Assembly (NCBI GenBank): GCA_900102065.1
Contig: FMVK01000006.1
Coordinates: 62,001-126,000, forward strand
Direction: 5' to 3'
DNA: 64,000 nucleotides
Source: Lachnospiraceae bacterium XPB1003
GTDB taxonomy: Bacteria; Bacillota; Clostridia; Lachnospirales; Lachnospiraceae
Positions within the stretch are counted from its first letter, which is position 1. Each line of letters opens with the position of its first letter. Positions 52,407-62,436 of this stretch are shown here, one piece after another. The translations under genes were made by a program, and so were the position numbers. Under the pieces are notes generated by a model. It saw nothing but the letters and a program-made list of their open reading frames with translations, was not told the origin of the DNA and ran no database searches.

Positions 52407-54350
52407 TCACTGAGGAAAATCTCCTGCAGAATGTTTCATTCCCACTGTCTGGAGTATCCCCTCTATCCCTCTGAAACTCTGCGCAAAGCGATTAGCTTCC
52501 TGCGGAGCCTGCGGCTTTTGAGAATATAATCCCTCGGCTCTTATCGGGGTGATGAGCTCAACATTCACATTCGGTCTGAATCCAAATGCCGAAGCAGCTT
52601 CCTGCTTCTTCTCATCATTTACGACCTCTGGTCCCTGTTGTTCAACAGCTGTCATCACGGGCTGCCCTACAGCCTGTGTGACTTGAGCAAATTCGTTCTG
52701 AGAATTACTGTTCACTGTCTCATCAGACTTGTTCTGTCCGTTTTGTATATTTTCAGCCCCACTCTGAATCCGGCTTTCTTCTTTTTGGTTCTCGACTGCA
52801 GGAGCATCTGCATGGTAATCGCCAAATACTTTCTCCTGCTCCTCTCTCTCGATACGTTCCTCTTCCTTCATCTCTGCGAAGAGTGAATCGAAATGCTCGT
52901 GCATGTAATTTGCGACTATAACAACTATTCCGTCATCAAGCTTACCTTCATTTGCCATTTCCTTAAGGACTCTGAGGGCCTGTTCAAGATTCATCTTCTT
53001 CTTATAAGGTCTGTCATCCGCTGTCAGCGAATCGAAGATATCACATACAGTAAGGATCCTTGTAAGGATATCAAGCTGATCATCCTTCAAACCTCTGGGA
53101 TAACCGCTTCCATCAAGATATTCATGATGGTTGGATGCGATCTCCATTACCTTGTCATACTTGTCATAGAAATTGATCTTGGAAAGCATCTGAGCCGTAT
53201 AGCTTACGTGACGATTAACTGTCTTACGTTCCTCGTCTGTAAGAGTACCCTTGCGGATATGAAGAGACTGATTCTCCTCTTCCGTGAGATAAGGGATCAC
53301 TTCCCCATCCAGGCCCTCATACTGCTTCTTTGCAACTTCATCTATGAATGCGATCTGCTTCTCATCAAGAAAACCGGATGTATTAAATGTATCCAGCTGG
53401 CCAAGAAATTTTTCAAGTATCTCGTCCTCTTCCTGCCAAAGCTCAACCTGCATCTTATGCTCAAGCATATCGATCTTCATCCTGAGTCTGATCTTCTCGA
53501 GCTTGTTCTTAAGATCGGAATAACCCTCACCAAGTCTGGTAGCCTTATTAAGCACTTCACGGGGAGTGATCATCTTACCGATATCATGAAGCATTGCGGC
53601 CATGTGAAGCTGTTCCTGCTCATTGGGAGAGATGAACACATTTATATTGCCCTTCGTATGAAGCGCATTGATATAGTCCGTGATCTCCTTGCAGTAACGT
53701 GCCACATGCTTTGTGTGTTTTGCATTATAGGGAGTACGGGCGTCGATTCCGGTTGTCAGTGCTTCAACGAATGATCCGAGAAGCTCTTCCTGATCCTGGA
53801 TCAGGTTCATACTGGTAAGCGTATTGGCCATCTGCGCCGTAAGTGACTGGACCATACGCTCATAGTCTGTATTGAAGGGGATGATATTGCGTCCCACATC
53901 CATACAGTTATAAAGCATCATAACACCGAGAACCTGCTGACCGGGCTCCAGTATGGGAGCAACCAGCGCAGACTGGGTCAGATACTTGTGTTCCTTATCG
54001 TATTCTTTGATCTGCGTGATATCGAAGCGCTTGTCTTCATAGAGATCCGGAATATTGAGCATATCTTCCGGATGATGATAACAATATGTGAAAATATCCG
54101 TATCTTCATCACCGGCAGCCATCTTATCCGCCTGGCTGCTGCTCATCTTACGATCTGCATCCAGAGTTAAGTTGATATCCAGGAGATGCTTGAGTTTTCC
54201 TTCGGACGCAATATATAATTTTCCGCCGTCGGCATTGGTAAATCTGACACAACTGTCAAGGATCATGTCGAATAAAGTGACATAATTGCTCTCGGTTGCG
54301 ATACTATAGCCCAGATCAAGCAGCCTGTCTATATCTTCGGTAATCTGCAT
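52407..54350 (-). CDS. GAF + HD-GYP domain phosphodiesterase
   Basis: The 647-residue cytosolic protein has an N-terminal GAF domain (about residues 10-190) and an HD-GYP domain (about 205-475). It shows HTKHVARYCKEI, MLHDIGKMITP, HHEYLDGSGYPRGL and DIFDSLTADDRPYKK. HD-GYP enzymes degrade cyclic di-GMP to pGpG or GMP; activity is inferred. A helical insertion (about 300-370) separates parts of the HD fold. The C-terminal 170 residues are disordered and Gln/Glu-rich. The ATG at 54350 follows AAAGG; the one at 54365 is less likely. An extended -10 TGCTATAAT lies upstream. Confidence 0.92.
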   Translation of the reverse strand: MQITEDIDRLLDLGYSIATESNYVTLFDMILDSCVRFTNADGGKLYIASEGKLKHLLDINLTLDADRKMSSSQADKMAAGDEDTDIFTYCYHHPEDMLNIPDLYEDKRFDITQIKEYDKEHKYLTQSALVAPILEPGQQVLGVMMLYNCMDVGRNIIPFNTDYERMVQSLTAQMANTLTSMNLIQDQEELLGSFVEALTTGIDARTPYNAKHTKHVARYCKEITDYINALHTKGNINVFISPNEQEQLHMAAMLHDIGKMITPREVLNKATRLGEGYSDLKNKLEKIRLRMKIDMLEHKMQVELWQEEDEILEKFLGQLDTFNTSGFLDEKQIAFIDEVAKKQYEGLDGEVIPYLTEEENQSLHIRKGTLTDEERKTVNRHVSYTAQMLSKINFYDKYDKVMEIASNHHEYLDGSGYPRGLKDDQLDILTRILTVCDIFDSLTADDRPYKKKMNLEQALRVLKEMANEGKLDDGIVVIVANYMHEHFDSLFAEMKEEERIEREEQEKVFGDYHADAPAVENQKEESRIQSGAENIQNGQNKSDETVNSNSQNEFAQVTQAVGQPVMTAVEQQGPEVVNDEKKQEAASAFGFRPNVNVELITPIRAEGLYSQKPQAPQEANRFAQSFRGIEGILQTVGMKHSAGDFPQ

Positions 54351-54480
54351 TTCAAACCTTTCCATATCTTCAGCCGGATGCTGAAGCTTAAATCACATAC
54401 TTGGTACTTATTATAGCAAAACCGCCGGATCTAAACTATATGATTCATGACGAAAAAGAGTTGAACTGTGACAATGATCT

Positions 54481-57400
54481 TCAGATCCTTATCGTTTTAT
54501 TCAGCGCAAAAGAGTAGATAGCGTTTTCCTTTACAGGCTTATCCAGTATGGTCTCAAGCGCTCTTGAATATATCTCCAGCTGCTTTTTGTAACGCTTCAC
54601 AAGTTCATCTCCCTCAAAAACCCTGTCTGTCTTATAATCCAGAAGGACAATGCCGTCTTCCTCTTCGAAATAAACATCGATGACACCCTGAACGATAACT
54701 GATTCATCCTTCGGGAAGTCTTTGTCCAGCTCCCTTGCGGGAACACCCAGGAAAAACGGCTGCTCCTTATATAATTTTCCCTGTTTCGCAGCTCTGCTCA
54801 TGCGCATTGCGATATCACTTTCAAAAAACGCGCCTAATTTTTCAGGCTTTATATAATCCGCTTCATCAGCAGATAACCTTCCCGATGAGATCTCTTTATC
54901 CAATGTAACTTTAATGAGAGATCCGGGATCTGCACTGCCTTCTAAGCCGGCAAAATCAAAGAGCTCCAAAAATCTGTGGAAGGCACTTCCCCGTTTGGCG
55001 CCGCTTTTTTCAGAGGATACCGCAAAAGAAGGGATATAAGCATCTTCCTTATCCGTTTCAAACATCTTAACTTCTTCAATATCCTCATAAGCCGCTTTCT
55101 TAAGCTCAGATACGGAAGTCTTGGTAAAAAGCCCCGAAAGTTCCGGAAAAGGATATCTGTACTCCCGCCTCTTGTCCAGGATCTTCAAAATACCGCTGTC
55201 TGCAGGCAGATCCCCCATCAGCAGCTCTCTTGCATTATCCATGGCAGTCTGATCACCGCTTACTACGTTCCCCGCGATATCAGATAATCTGATCTCCGTA
55301 TAATAATTCCTGTCGGAAAGAGCTTCATCCGAAAGAGCATAATCTATCATTTCCATAAAACCGCCACCCTCCGACGGACCTGTTATCTCTTTTGTCTTTG
55401 GTTCGCCGTCCGCACCCAGTTCACAGATATCGGTGATAAAAAGCTTCTCCTTTGCACGTGTCAGCGCAACATATAATACCCTGAGTTCTTCCGCTACCAA
55501 ATCCGCATGGAGTTTTTCCTTAAAGAGCTTCGCCTTCAATCCCTTCTTTTTTATTCTCTCCCTGATGTCCACGCATCCCAGCGCGACTCCAAGATCCGTA
55601 TCTTTAAGGCATTCATCTGATAGGCTTTTACAATTGAATCCCTTATTAAATCCCAGACAGAATACCACGGGGAATTCCAGACCTTTACTCTTATGTATCG
55701 TCATAAGTCTTACGACATCGGCATTCTCATCTATCATTCCCGCCTCGCCGTAATCCACTTCACGGGCTTTAAGTCCGGAAATGTATTTCACAAAATGGAA
55801 AAGTCCGTGATAACTCGTACTTTCAAATTCCGATGCGCGCTCCAAAAGTATCTCAACATTGGCACGTCTCTGATCACCGCCGGGAAGAGCCGAAATATCC
55901 GCAAGGTAATCTGACTGTTCAAGCAGTCTGTCTAACAGATCTCTGATCCTGTAATAAGAAGCATATGATCTGAATCTTTCAAGCCACTCGAGAAACCTTA
56001 TGCACCCCGATCTTATCCCCGGATCATCCGAGTCCTCCGCTGCTGCCACAACTGCTTCGTACAGCGTACAGTTCTTATGAGCTCCACGCAGCAGGGCCAT
56101 TTCCTCCTCATCAAAGATCTTAAGGAAACCTGTAAGCGTTCCGTAAAGAGGAATATCCTGCATCGGATTATCTATTGTTTTAAGTGCATTAATTATCAGT
56201 TTGATCTCTAATGTCGAAAAATATCCGGCAGTGCTTCCGAAATACAAGGGGATTCCAAATTCCTCCGCATATTTTTTCATAGCATCATCATAACCATCAA
56301 GGGACCTTACAAGAATGACCACATCACGATAGGACATCGGTCTCATCTCACCGTTATCCTTATCTTTTACCTTAAATCCTTTTTGCATGAGCTCCCTGAT
56401 CTTCATGGCGGTTATCAGCGCTTCATATTCCGCGCGGCCTTCTGCAAGAACATCATCCGTTCCATCCTCATCGCCATCAGATATGTCATCCTTTTTCTTT
56501 ACATTCTTTAAAGTATCCTTATCTATGCAAAGCTTTAGGATCTCCGTATTATATTCATTTCCTTCGGGCTCCGGATAAGAAGCTCCCACATAGAGCTTTG
56601 CTTTATCGTCGTATTCAAGCCCCGCGCTGTCTTCATGCATTACACGCTCAAATATGTCATTTACAAAATCCAGAACCTCTCTTCTGCTTCGGAAGTTCTT
56701 ATTCAGATCTATCCTTCTGTTGATACCTTCATCCGAAAAAGCAGCATACTTTTCCAGAAAGATCGAAGGCTTCGCACGCCTGAAACTGTATATGCTCTGC
56801 TTTACATCACCCACCATGAAATAGTTATCCGCACGGGATATACTCTTAAGCACCAGTTCCTGAACCATGTTACTGTCCTGATACTCGTCCACGAACACAT
56901 GGAGAAAATGATCTCTGTATTCCAGAGCCGCATCAGACGGAACAAATTTCCCATCCTCTTCTTTAAGAAGAATGTCCAGTGCAAAATGTTCCATATCCGA
57001 AAAATCGATAACGTTCTTTTTGCGCTTTGCTTCCGCAAAACGCTCCATGAATTCAAGAGTCAGTCTTATCAGCGCATGAGTATTGATCTCCACGAGCTTA
57101 AGTTCATGGGACAGTTCATCCGGATCCAGACAATAAAGAGCTTTAAGATCTTCTTCATCAGATTTCATCGCATTACGGAGTTTTGTTACTTCTTCTATCT
57201 TTTTTTCATCCGCATCATCATTGGCTTTCTTAAACCTGCCCCGATCAAATCCACATAAGTGTCGCTTTCTCTCCTCAAAGGAATCATCCTTTTCAAGGTA
57301 TACCGCAAGGTCTCTGTAATTCTTTATACAGGGCAGATACGTGTTCGGTCCGTCACTTTCCAAGCAGAGAGCATAGGCCTTGTCGGCAAGAACATGCATC

Positions 57401-58080
57401 TTTTTTATCTTCGCATCGGCAACGGACGTCAGCCTCGAGAACCAGGGAAGGTTCTTAACTTCTTCAAAATCAGTAATACGACATTCCTCGTCCGCACGGC
57501 GGAGCCACTCTTTGGGAAAAGGTTCGGCAAGAGCACTATCAAAAAGCTCCACAATCATTTTTTCTATATCATCTTCCCGCCCTTCGGAAGCGTAGCTTTC
57601 CACCAGATTTATGAAGTCAGATTCTCTCTTTGAATACTCATCCTCAAAAAGTTCATCCAGCACTTCCTTTTGCATGAGCTTTTTTTCACCTTCATCCACG
57701 GTTCGAAATCCGGGATCCAGACCGATGGCACTGAAATGATTCTTTACGACATACAGGCAGAAACTGTCTATCGTAGTTATGCGCGCATTTTGAAGCAATG
57801 CTTCCTGTCTTACCAGATGACTGTTTTCCGGTTCATCTGCAAGCCTTGAAAGTATGGTCTTATTTATCCTCTCTCTCATCTCCGCCGCAGCTGCCGTAGT
57901 AAAAGTAACTATCAGCATCCTGTCTATGTCTGCCGGTTCTTCCTTATCGCAAAGAAGAGACAGTATCCTTTCGGTGAGGACCGCCGTCTTACCGCTTCCT
58001 GCCGCAGCAGATACCAGCATATTACAGTGCCGCAGATCTATCACCTGCTGCTGTTCTTTTGTAAAACTCATCTTACTCAT
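54481..58080 (-). CDS. addA: AddA helicase/nuclease subunit (RexA)
   Basis: AddA is the motor and one nuclease of the Firmicutes RecBCD equivalent, which resects double-strand breaks. The 1199-residue protein has UvrD-type helicase motifs (VSAAAGSGKTAVLTERIL, VDEYQDSNMVQ, MTIHKSKGLEFPVVF, YVALTRAKEKLF) and a C-terminal nuclease site in IVLLDYKTDRVF. The ATG overlaps the addB stop (four bases). Confidence 0.97.
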   Translation of the reverse strand: MSKMSFTKEQQQVIDLRHCNMLVSAAAGSGKTAVLTERILSLLCDKEEPADIDRMLIVTFTTAAAAEMRERINKTILSRLADEPENSHLVRQEALLQNARITTIDSFCLYVVKNHFSAIGLDPGFRTVDEGEKKLMQKEVLDELFEDEYSKRESDFINLVESYASEGREDDIEKMIVELFDSALAEPFPKEWLRRADEECRITDFEEVKNLPWFSRLTSVADAKIKKMHVLADKAYALCLESDGPNTYLPCIKNYRDLAVYLEKDDSFEERKRHLCGFDRGRFKKANDDADEKKIEEVTKLRNAMKSDEEDLKALYCLDPDELSHELKLVEINTHALIRLTLEFMERFAEAKRKKNVIDFSDMEHFALDILLKEEDGKFVPSDAALEYRDHFLHVFVDEYQDSNMVQELVLKSISRADNYFMVGDVKQSIYSFRRAKPSIFLEKYAAFSDEGINRRIDLNKNFRSRREVLDFVNDIFERVMHEDSAGLEYDDKAKLYVGASYPEPEGNEYNTEILKLCIDKDTLKNVKKKDDISDGDEDGTDDVLAEGRAEYEALITAMKIRELMQKGFKVKDKDNGEMRPMSYRDVVILVRSLDGYDDAMKKYAEEFGIPLYFGSTAGYFSTLEIKLIINALKTIDNPMQDIPLYGTLTGFLKIFDEEEMALLRGAHKNCTLYEAVVAAAEDSDDPGIRSGCIRFLEWLERFRSYASYYRIRDLLDRLLEQSDYLADISALPGGDQRRANVEILLERASEFESTSYHGLFHFVKYISGLKAREVDYGEAGMIDENADVVRLMTIHKSKGLEFPVVFCLGFNKGFNCKSLSDECLKDTDLGVALGCVDIRERIKKKGLKAKLFKEKLHADLVAEELRVLYVALTRAKEKLFITDICELGADGEPKTKEITGPSEGGGFMEMIDYALSDEALSDRNYYTEIRLSDIAGNVVSGDQTAMDNARELLMGDLPADSGILKILDKRREYRYPFPELSGLFTKTSVSELKKAAYEDIEEVKMFETDKEDAYIPSFAVSSEKSGAKRGSAFHRFLELFDFAGLEGSADPGSLIKVTLDKEISSGRLSADEADYIKPEKLGAFFESDIAMRMSRAAKQGKLYKEQPFFLGVPARELDKDFPKDESVIVQGVIDVYFEEEDGIVLLDYKTDRVFEGDELVKRYKKQLEIYSRALETILDKPVKENAIYSFALNKTIRI

Positions 58081-61000
58081 TCGTCCGCACCCTCTTTTTT
58101 CTTACTACAGATCAATTCCCTTGCCTGCTTATCGGATAACTCTGCCTTAAGCGCTCCAAAGCCTTTTATGCGTTTATCCATGGGGCATGCATCTTTAAAC
58201 GGACAATACTCACAGGCTTTTTCAAAAGGTCTTACAGGGATCTCTCCTTTAAGTATCTCGCAACCCGTCTCATCCATTTTCTTTCCGGCAAATTCAAGCA
58301 TAGAGTCCATCTCATATCTCGACATCACACCGGAGCGTGCGCTGCACTCTCCACCTTTATTGATTTCCATTTTTACTGCCAGAGATTCTTTACCCGGATC
58401 GGTATCAAGCGCATGCAACACCTGTGCCTCGTCGGAAAAACGGCCGTTGGGACGCATTTTCTTTTTGAGTACAGTATCTTTGTCTCCCGAATCCTTCTCC
58501 TCAAAGAAAGGATCCTTAAGAAGAAAATAGAAAAGCGCGGCAGGAACAACATTCTTATCTGTATCCTGTTTCTTAATCATACGCACAGCTTCATCAAGAT
58601 AAAGCGGAAGCTGCATCTGCGTTCCGTAATACAGATCCTTAAATGAGAATTCCTTTTTTCCGGATTTGTAATCCATTACCTTGACGTAACAGTTCTTACC
58701 GTCATCAAAAACTTCCAGTCTGTCTATCTTGCCTCGAAGCAATATTTCGTGACCGTCAGGCACTTTCAGCTCTCTATTAAATATAACCTCATATCCCTTC
58801 GGTATAAAAAGCCCGCGGGACGCCTGAAAAGCCATGCTCAGAATACTCCTCTTAAGTATCCGCCTCATTCGTTCCACCTGATATGCAGTCCGCTTATCCT
58901 GATAAAGGAAAGCCGCTCCGAATTCACCGGCAGCATCAGCCATAAGTTTATCAAGCATCCGATCAGCCATCTCATCGGTAACTGAACCCCAGTCATTTCC
59001 CTCATCCTCTAGCATCCTGCCGAACTGCTCCAGTATCCAGTGGAATACAGACCCTTTATCCACGCTTTCAAAACTGCCGATCTCTCGTTCCGCCAGTTTC
59101 ATACCATACAGAAGATAATGTTTATACGGACACTCGGCAAAAGCCTGAAGTCTGCTTATGCTGATTTTTAACTTGTTACCGAATAAAAGCGATACTGCTT
59201 TATCCGACAGAGGGTGTGAAGCATACTGAATAAATGCTCTCTCGACAAGATGAACATATGCTTCCTCATCTCTCCTTTTTTCTTCGGATAAAAGTGTAAA
59301 GAAAAGTTTCTTCTGCTCATCATCAATAATGCGGGCAGCATATGTCGAGAGCATGCGGGCGATCATAAGTCTGTCCGCGGATCCGTCAGGTATCTCATCC
59401 AACAGCGATCTGTCAGCCGAATCAGCCTCTTTGATCATAGGGAACAAGCGCTTAATATGCGACAAAAGATATGAAGGTCTTACGGATTTTCCTGCGGAAT
59501 CCATACGTGAATATGAAAGTACCAGCAGTTCCGAAGGTCTCGTCATCACATGATACAGGTACAGTCTCTGTATGAACATCTGCTGTCTGGGTGTGGGTGC
59601 AAGGGCAAAGCCTGACTTTACAAGAAATTCTCTGTCCAGATCAGAGATAAGACCTCCCGATGAATTAGACTTTGGTACCACCCCGTCATTTATACCCATA
59701 AGGAAAAGCACCTTTATGGGTTTGAACCTGGTTCGCTCCATATCTCCTATAAGAACGCGGTCCACATCAAGAGGGAGCACTCCGATAGTGATCTCATCTA
59801 TACCGGCTTGGAGTATTTCAAGATACTCATCAAGCTCCATCTCTTCTCCTTCAAGAAGCGAATGGATCTGTTCCAGAAGCTCACATATCTTTTTGAATAT
59901 CTGCTCATATTCCTTAGAACGAACTACATCCCCGGAAGCTTTGAACCGCTTTGCAAATTCTCCGAGCTTTCCGGATATACCGTGACTTTCTATCACATCG
60001 TAAAGAGTCTCCGTTATCTTGTCCGCAGTCGTTCCCTTTCTGACTTCGTAGATAGGAGATATCATATCCCAGATCTTCTCTCTTATGGCATTAAGCTCCA
60101 GCATGGCTTTGACGGAAGGCTTCATCTCCTCTCCGTCATCAGCATAGCTGTCCATATTACGTAAATAATCAGGAACTCTTGTGAACGCCTGTTTCCAGTT
60201 TCTTGCCCCTCTTACTCCTGCGGCGATCAGATAATTCTCCATTCGGTCCGCATCCGAAGCCTCTATCCCCGTAAGTCCCGTCTTAAGGAAATGCATCACT
60301 GTCTCGTAAGAAAAATCCATCACTACACATTCCAGTATGCTTCGTATGTATTCCGCGAAAGGATTCATATCCAGCTTTCTGCTATAGTCCGTAAAGACAG
60401 GTATCCCGTATTTCGCAGACATCTCTTCCACATAAGGGATATATCTTTCCATATCTCCCGTCGCCACAGCTATATCACGATATGCATAGCCTCCCGTAAG
60501 AGTCATCTCTTTTATACGAAGAAATATTTCCTTAAGCTCAGCCTTGGGATCCTGCGCGACAAAAAGATTGATTTCATCCGAGGGATCATTTTCATAGCAT
60601 ATCTTCTCCTCCCGGAATATTCCCGCTTCCAGCGTCGAAAGCGCTCTTTTTCCCGTATAGCGCTTTACGGGATCACCGAAGATCTCCTCATCAGGCAACC
60701 TATCGCATCCCGCATCCGCACAAAGCTGTTCCATGGAATGCATGGTCTTCATGCTAAGTGAGAAAAGTCTGTGATCCGCATCTGCACTGCGATAGCTTTC
60801 AAGTTCTTCCGGCGGCATGATGATGCTCATCCATACTTCACTGCAGGTCTTTAACATCTCGGTTATGACTCTGTTCTGAACAGGTGTAAATCCTGTAAAG
60901 CCGTCAAACGCAATGATGCTCCCCTTTAACTTCCCAGACTTCCTTATACCTTCGGCTAACAAATCATATTTTTCTTCTTTAGTGATATACCTTCCGCCGC

Positions 61001-61508
61001 AGAACTTCTCCATCTCCTCAAAGACACGCTTTATATCTTTAAGCTTCCCCTTAAGGAACGGCTTTCCTTCCGTGAAATCTATCAGCTTGTCTATATCATC
61101 CGGGCCTATACCATACTGTTCGAATTCGGATATGACAGATTTGACTTCATGTATATATCCCGTACGCCCTAGGGAACTTCCGATAGTAGGAAGATCATCT
61201 CTGATGGCTGCTGCCACTTTTCTGAGCACCAGATTCTTACCCGTATCATCGAGTATCAGCCTGTCGGACCTGCCGGTTTCATCCGCGATCCTGTGAGACA
61301 GTCTGCCGAAACTCTGTACGTCAATATTCATGATCCCGTGTCTCGGATGTCTTAGTACCACTTCTTTTTGAGTCTGCATGGTAAACTGATCCGGAACAAC
61401 CAGTATGAACTGCCTGTCAGGTTCAGCTATGGACCTGGTTATGATATCTTCTTCAAGCTTTGAGCTTTTCCCGGAGCCGGATGCTCCTATATAAAACTTA
61501 AGAGACAC
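58077..61508 (-). CDS. addB: AddB helicase/nuclease subunit (RexB)
   Basis: AddB is the partner of AddA. The 1143-residue protein has an N-terminal Walker A (IGASGSGKSSKLEEDII), inactive-like helicase domains and a C-terminal nuclease (VKVMDYKSGKKEFSF). The nuclease is closed by an iron-sulfur cluster whose cysteines are in FAECPYKHYLLYG and FEKACEYCPFKDACPMD. The start is a GTG at 61508 behind GGAGGATAGAAAGCA. The addB-addA order is the usual one. Confidence 0.96.
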   Translation of the reverse strand: MSLKFYIGASGSGKSSKLEEDIITRSIAEPDRQFILVVPDQFTMQTQKEVVLRHPRHGIMNIDVQSFGRLSHRIADETGRSDRLILDDTGKNLVLRKVAAAIRDDLPTIGSSLGRTGYIHEVKSVISEFEQYGIGPDDIDKLIDFTEGKPFLKGKLKDIKRVFEEMEKFCGGRYITKEEKYDLLAEGIRKSGKLKGSIIAFDGFTGFTPVQNRVITEMLKTCSEVWMSIIMPPEELESYRSADADHRLFSLSMKTMHSMEQLCADAGCDRLPDEEIFGDPVKRYTGKRALSTLEAGIFREEKICYENDPSDEINLFVAQDPKAELKEIFLRIKEMTLTGGYAYRDIAVATGDMERYIPYVEEMSAKYGIPVFTDYSRKLDMNPFAEYIRSILECVVMDFSYETVMHFLKTGLTGIEASDADRMENYLIAAGVRGARNWKQAFTRVPDYLRNMDSYADDGEEMKPSVKAMLELNAIREKIWDMISPIYEVRKGTTADKITETLYDVIESHGISGKLGEFAKRFKASGDVVRSKEYEQIFKKICELLEQIHSLLEGEEMELDEYLEILQAGIDEITIGVLPLDVDRVLIGDMERTRFKPIKVLFLMGINDGVVPKSNSSGGLISDLDREFLVKSGFALAPTPRQQMFIQRLYLYHVMTRPSELLVLSYSRMDSAGKSVRPSYLLSHIKRLFPMIKEADSADRSLLDEIPDGSADRLMIARMLSTYAARIIDDEQKKLFFTLLSEEKRRDEEAYVHLVERAFIQYASHPLSDKAVSLLFGNKLKISISRLQAFAECPYKHYLLYGMKLAEREIGSFESVDKGSVFHWILEQFGRMLEDEGNDWGSVTDEMADRMLDKLMADAAGEFGAAFLYQDKRTAYQVERMRRILKRSILSMAFQASRGLFIPKGYEVIFNRELKVPDGHEILLRGKIDRLEVFDDGKNCYVKVMDYKSGKKEFSFKDLYYGTQMQLPLYLDEAVRMIKKQDTDKNVVPAALFYFLLKDPFFEEKDSGDKDTVLKKKMRPNGRFSDEAQVLHALDTDPGKESLAVKMEINKGGECSARSGVMSRYEMDSMLEFAGKKMDETGCEILKGEIPVRPFEKACEYCPFKDACPMDKRIKGFGALKAELSDKQARELICSKKKEGADE

Positions 61509-61621
61509 TGCTTTCTATCCTCCAACATCATTTTATCCGGAATAAATGCCGTATTGCCGCCCTATAGTCGACAGACTCAGGCACACGTTTGTCATCAGAT
61601 ATAAGTATATCAAGAAGACAC

Positions 61622-61667
61622 AAAAAAATCCCCTCGGAGAGATATGTGAATATCAATCCAAGGGGAT
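61622..61667 (-). terminator. Terminator of the repeat lipoprotein gene
   Basis: On the minus strand ATCCCCTTGGA pairs with TCCGAGGGGAT (one G-U), with an inner GATAT/ATATC helix and a seven-T tail, just after the lipoprotein stop. Confidence 0.95.
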
Positions 61668-61700
61668 CTGTCAGATCTTAATTAAGATCGATCGAGGAAA

Positions 61701-62024
61701 TTATTCCTCAACAGCCTCAGTAGCCTCTACAGCGTCTGTAGCCTCAACTGCGTCTGTAGCCTCTACTTCTTCAGTAGCCTCAACTGCATCAGTAGCCTCT
61801 ACAGCATCTGTAGCCTCAACTGCATCTGTAGCCTCTACAGCGTCAGTAGCTTCAACTTCCTCTGTAGCCTCTACTTCTTCAGTAGCTTCAACTTCTTCTG
61901 TAGCCTCTTCTGTAGCTACAACTTCCTCAGTAGCTACTGCAGGCTCCTGTGTTGTGCTGCTGCATGCTGCGAAAGAAAGTGCCATTGTTGCACATACCAT
62001 TGCTAAAACGATTTTCTTCTTCAT
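61701..62024 (-). CDS. Small lipoprotein with VEATDA/VEATEE tandem repeats
   Basis: The 107-residue precursor starts MKKKIVLAMVCATMALSFAA and has a lipobox ending at Cys (about residue 22, FAAC). The mature part is almost wholly composed of six-residue repeats, VEATDA and VEATEE, with a short TTQEPAVATEE start. It is strongly acidic and presumably extended from the membrane into the wall. The 18-bp DNA repeats make replication slippage likely. GGAGGGAAGAAAACT precedes the ATG, and a near-consensus promoter lies at 62086-62114. Function unknown; no known family recognised. Confidence 0.8.
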   Translation of the reverse strand: MKKKIVLAMVCATMALSFAACSSTTQEPAVATEEVVATEEATEEVEATEEVEATEEVEATDAVEATDAVEATDAVEATDAVEATEEVEATDAVEATDAVEATEAVEE

Positions 62025-62085
62025 AGTTTTCTTCCCTCCTAAAGGAATTATTGTTGCGGCTTCCTGTTTCTCAAAGCCAAAACGG

Positions 62086-62114
62086 ATTATAATCCGCGTC
62101 TTAGTAAAAAGCAA
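62086..62114 (-). promoter_or_regulatory. Promoter of the repeat lipoprotein
   Basis: The minus strand has TTGCTT (62114-62109), 17-bp spacer and TATAAT (62091-62086), with GGATTATAATCC palindromic around the -10. This suggests strong expression. Confidence 0.75.
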
Positions 62115-62348
62115 TACCTTTTTTCAGAAAAAATTGTGTGAAATTTTACCTTGACTTTTTTTCAAAACCGTGAACTCCGCTCTGCTGGTGGATTTCAAAA
62201 ATCGAATTTTTGCGGTTTGTAGAAAATTTTGTTCATAATTTATTCAAAATTAATTAAAAATTAAATAATATTTGCCCCTTTTTCACCTCTTTCCGTCATA
62301 ATTACCATGATAATATCCCCCGTTTCGGCATCCTTCAGAGGGGTGATA

Positions 62349-62357
62349 TGGTATAAT
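62349..62357 (+). promoter_or_regulatory. Extended -10 promoter of the AIM24-like gene
   Basis: TGGTATAAT on the plus strand is an extended -10 box about 80 bp before the ATG; no good -35 is seen, which extended -10 promoters tolerate. Confidence 0.6.
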
Positions 62358-62436
62358 TAAATCCGTTGAAATATACTGCTGACCGCGCATCGGCAGGCAA
62401 AAAATGGGGCGCATACTTACTTAAGGAGGTTATTTT

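Larger units (their letters stand above)
62025..62436. other. Intergenic region between divergent genes
   Basis: These 412 bp hold the promoters of the lipoprotein gene (minus strand) and of the AIM24-like gene (plus strand). The centre (about 62155-62290) is A/T-rich with no clear ORF, hairpin terminator or RNA motif that I recognise. Confidence 0.6.

Noticed and set aside
61546-62154. 202-residue plus-strand ORF rich in Ser/Val/Ala repeats
   Set aside because: It is the antisense shadow of the VEAT repeat lipoprotein, which has promoter, ribosome binding site and terminator on the minus strand.
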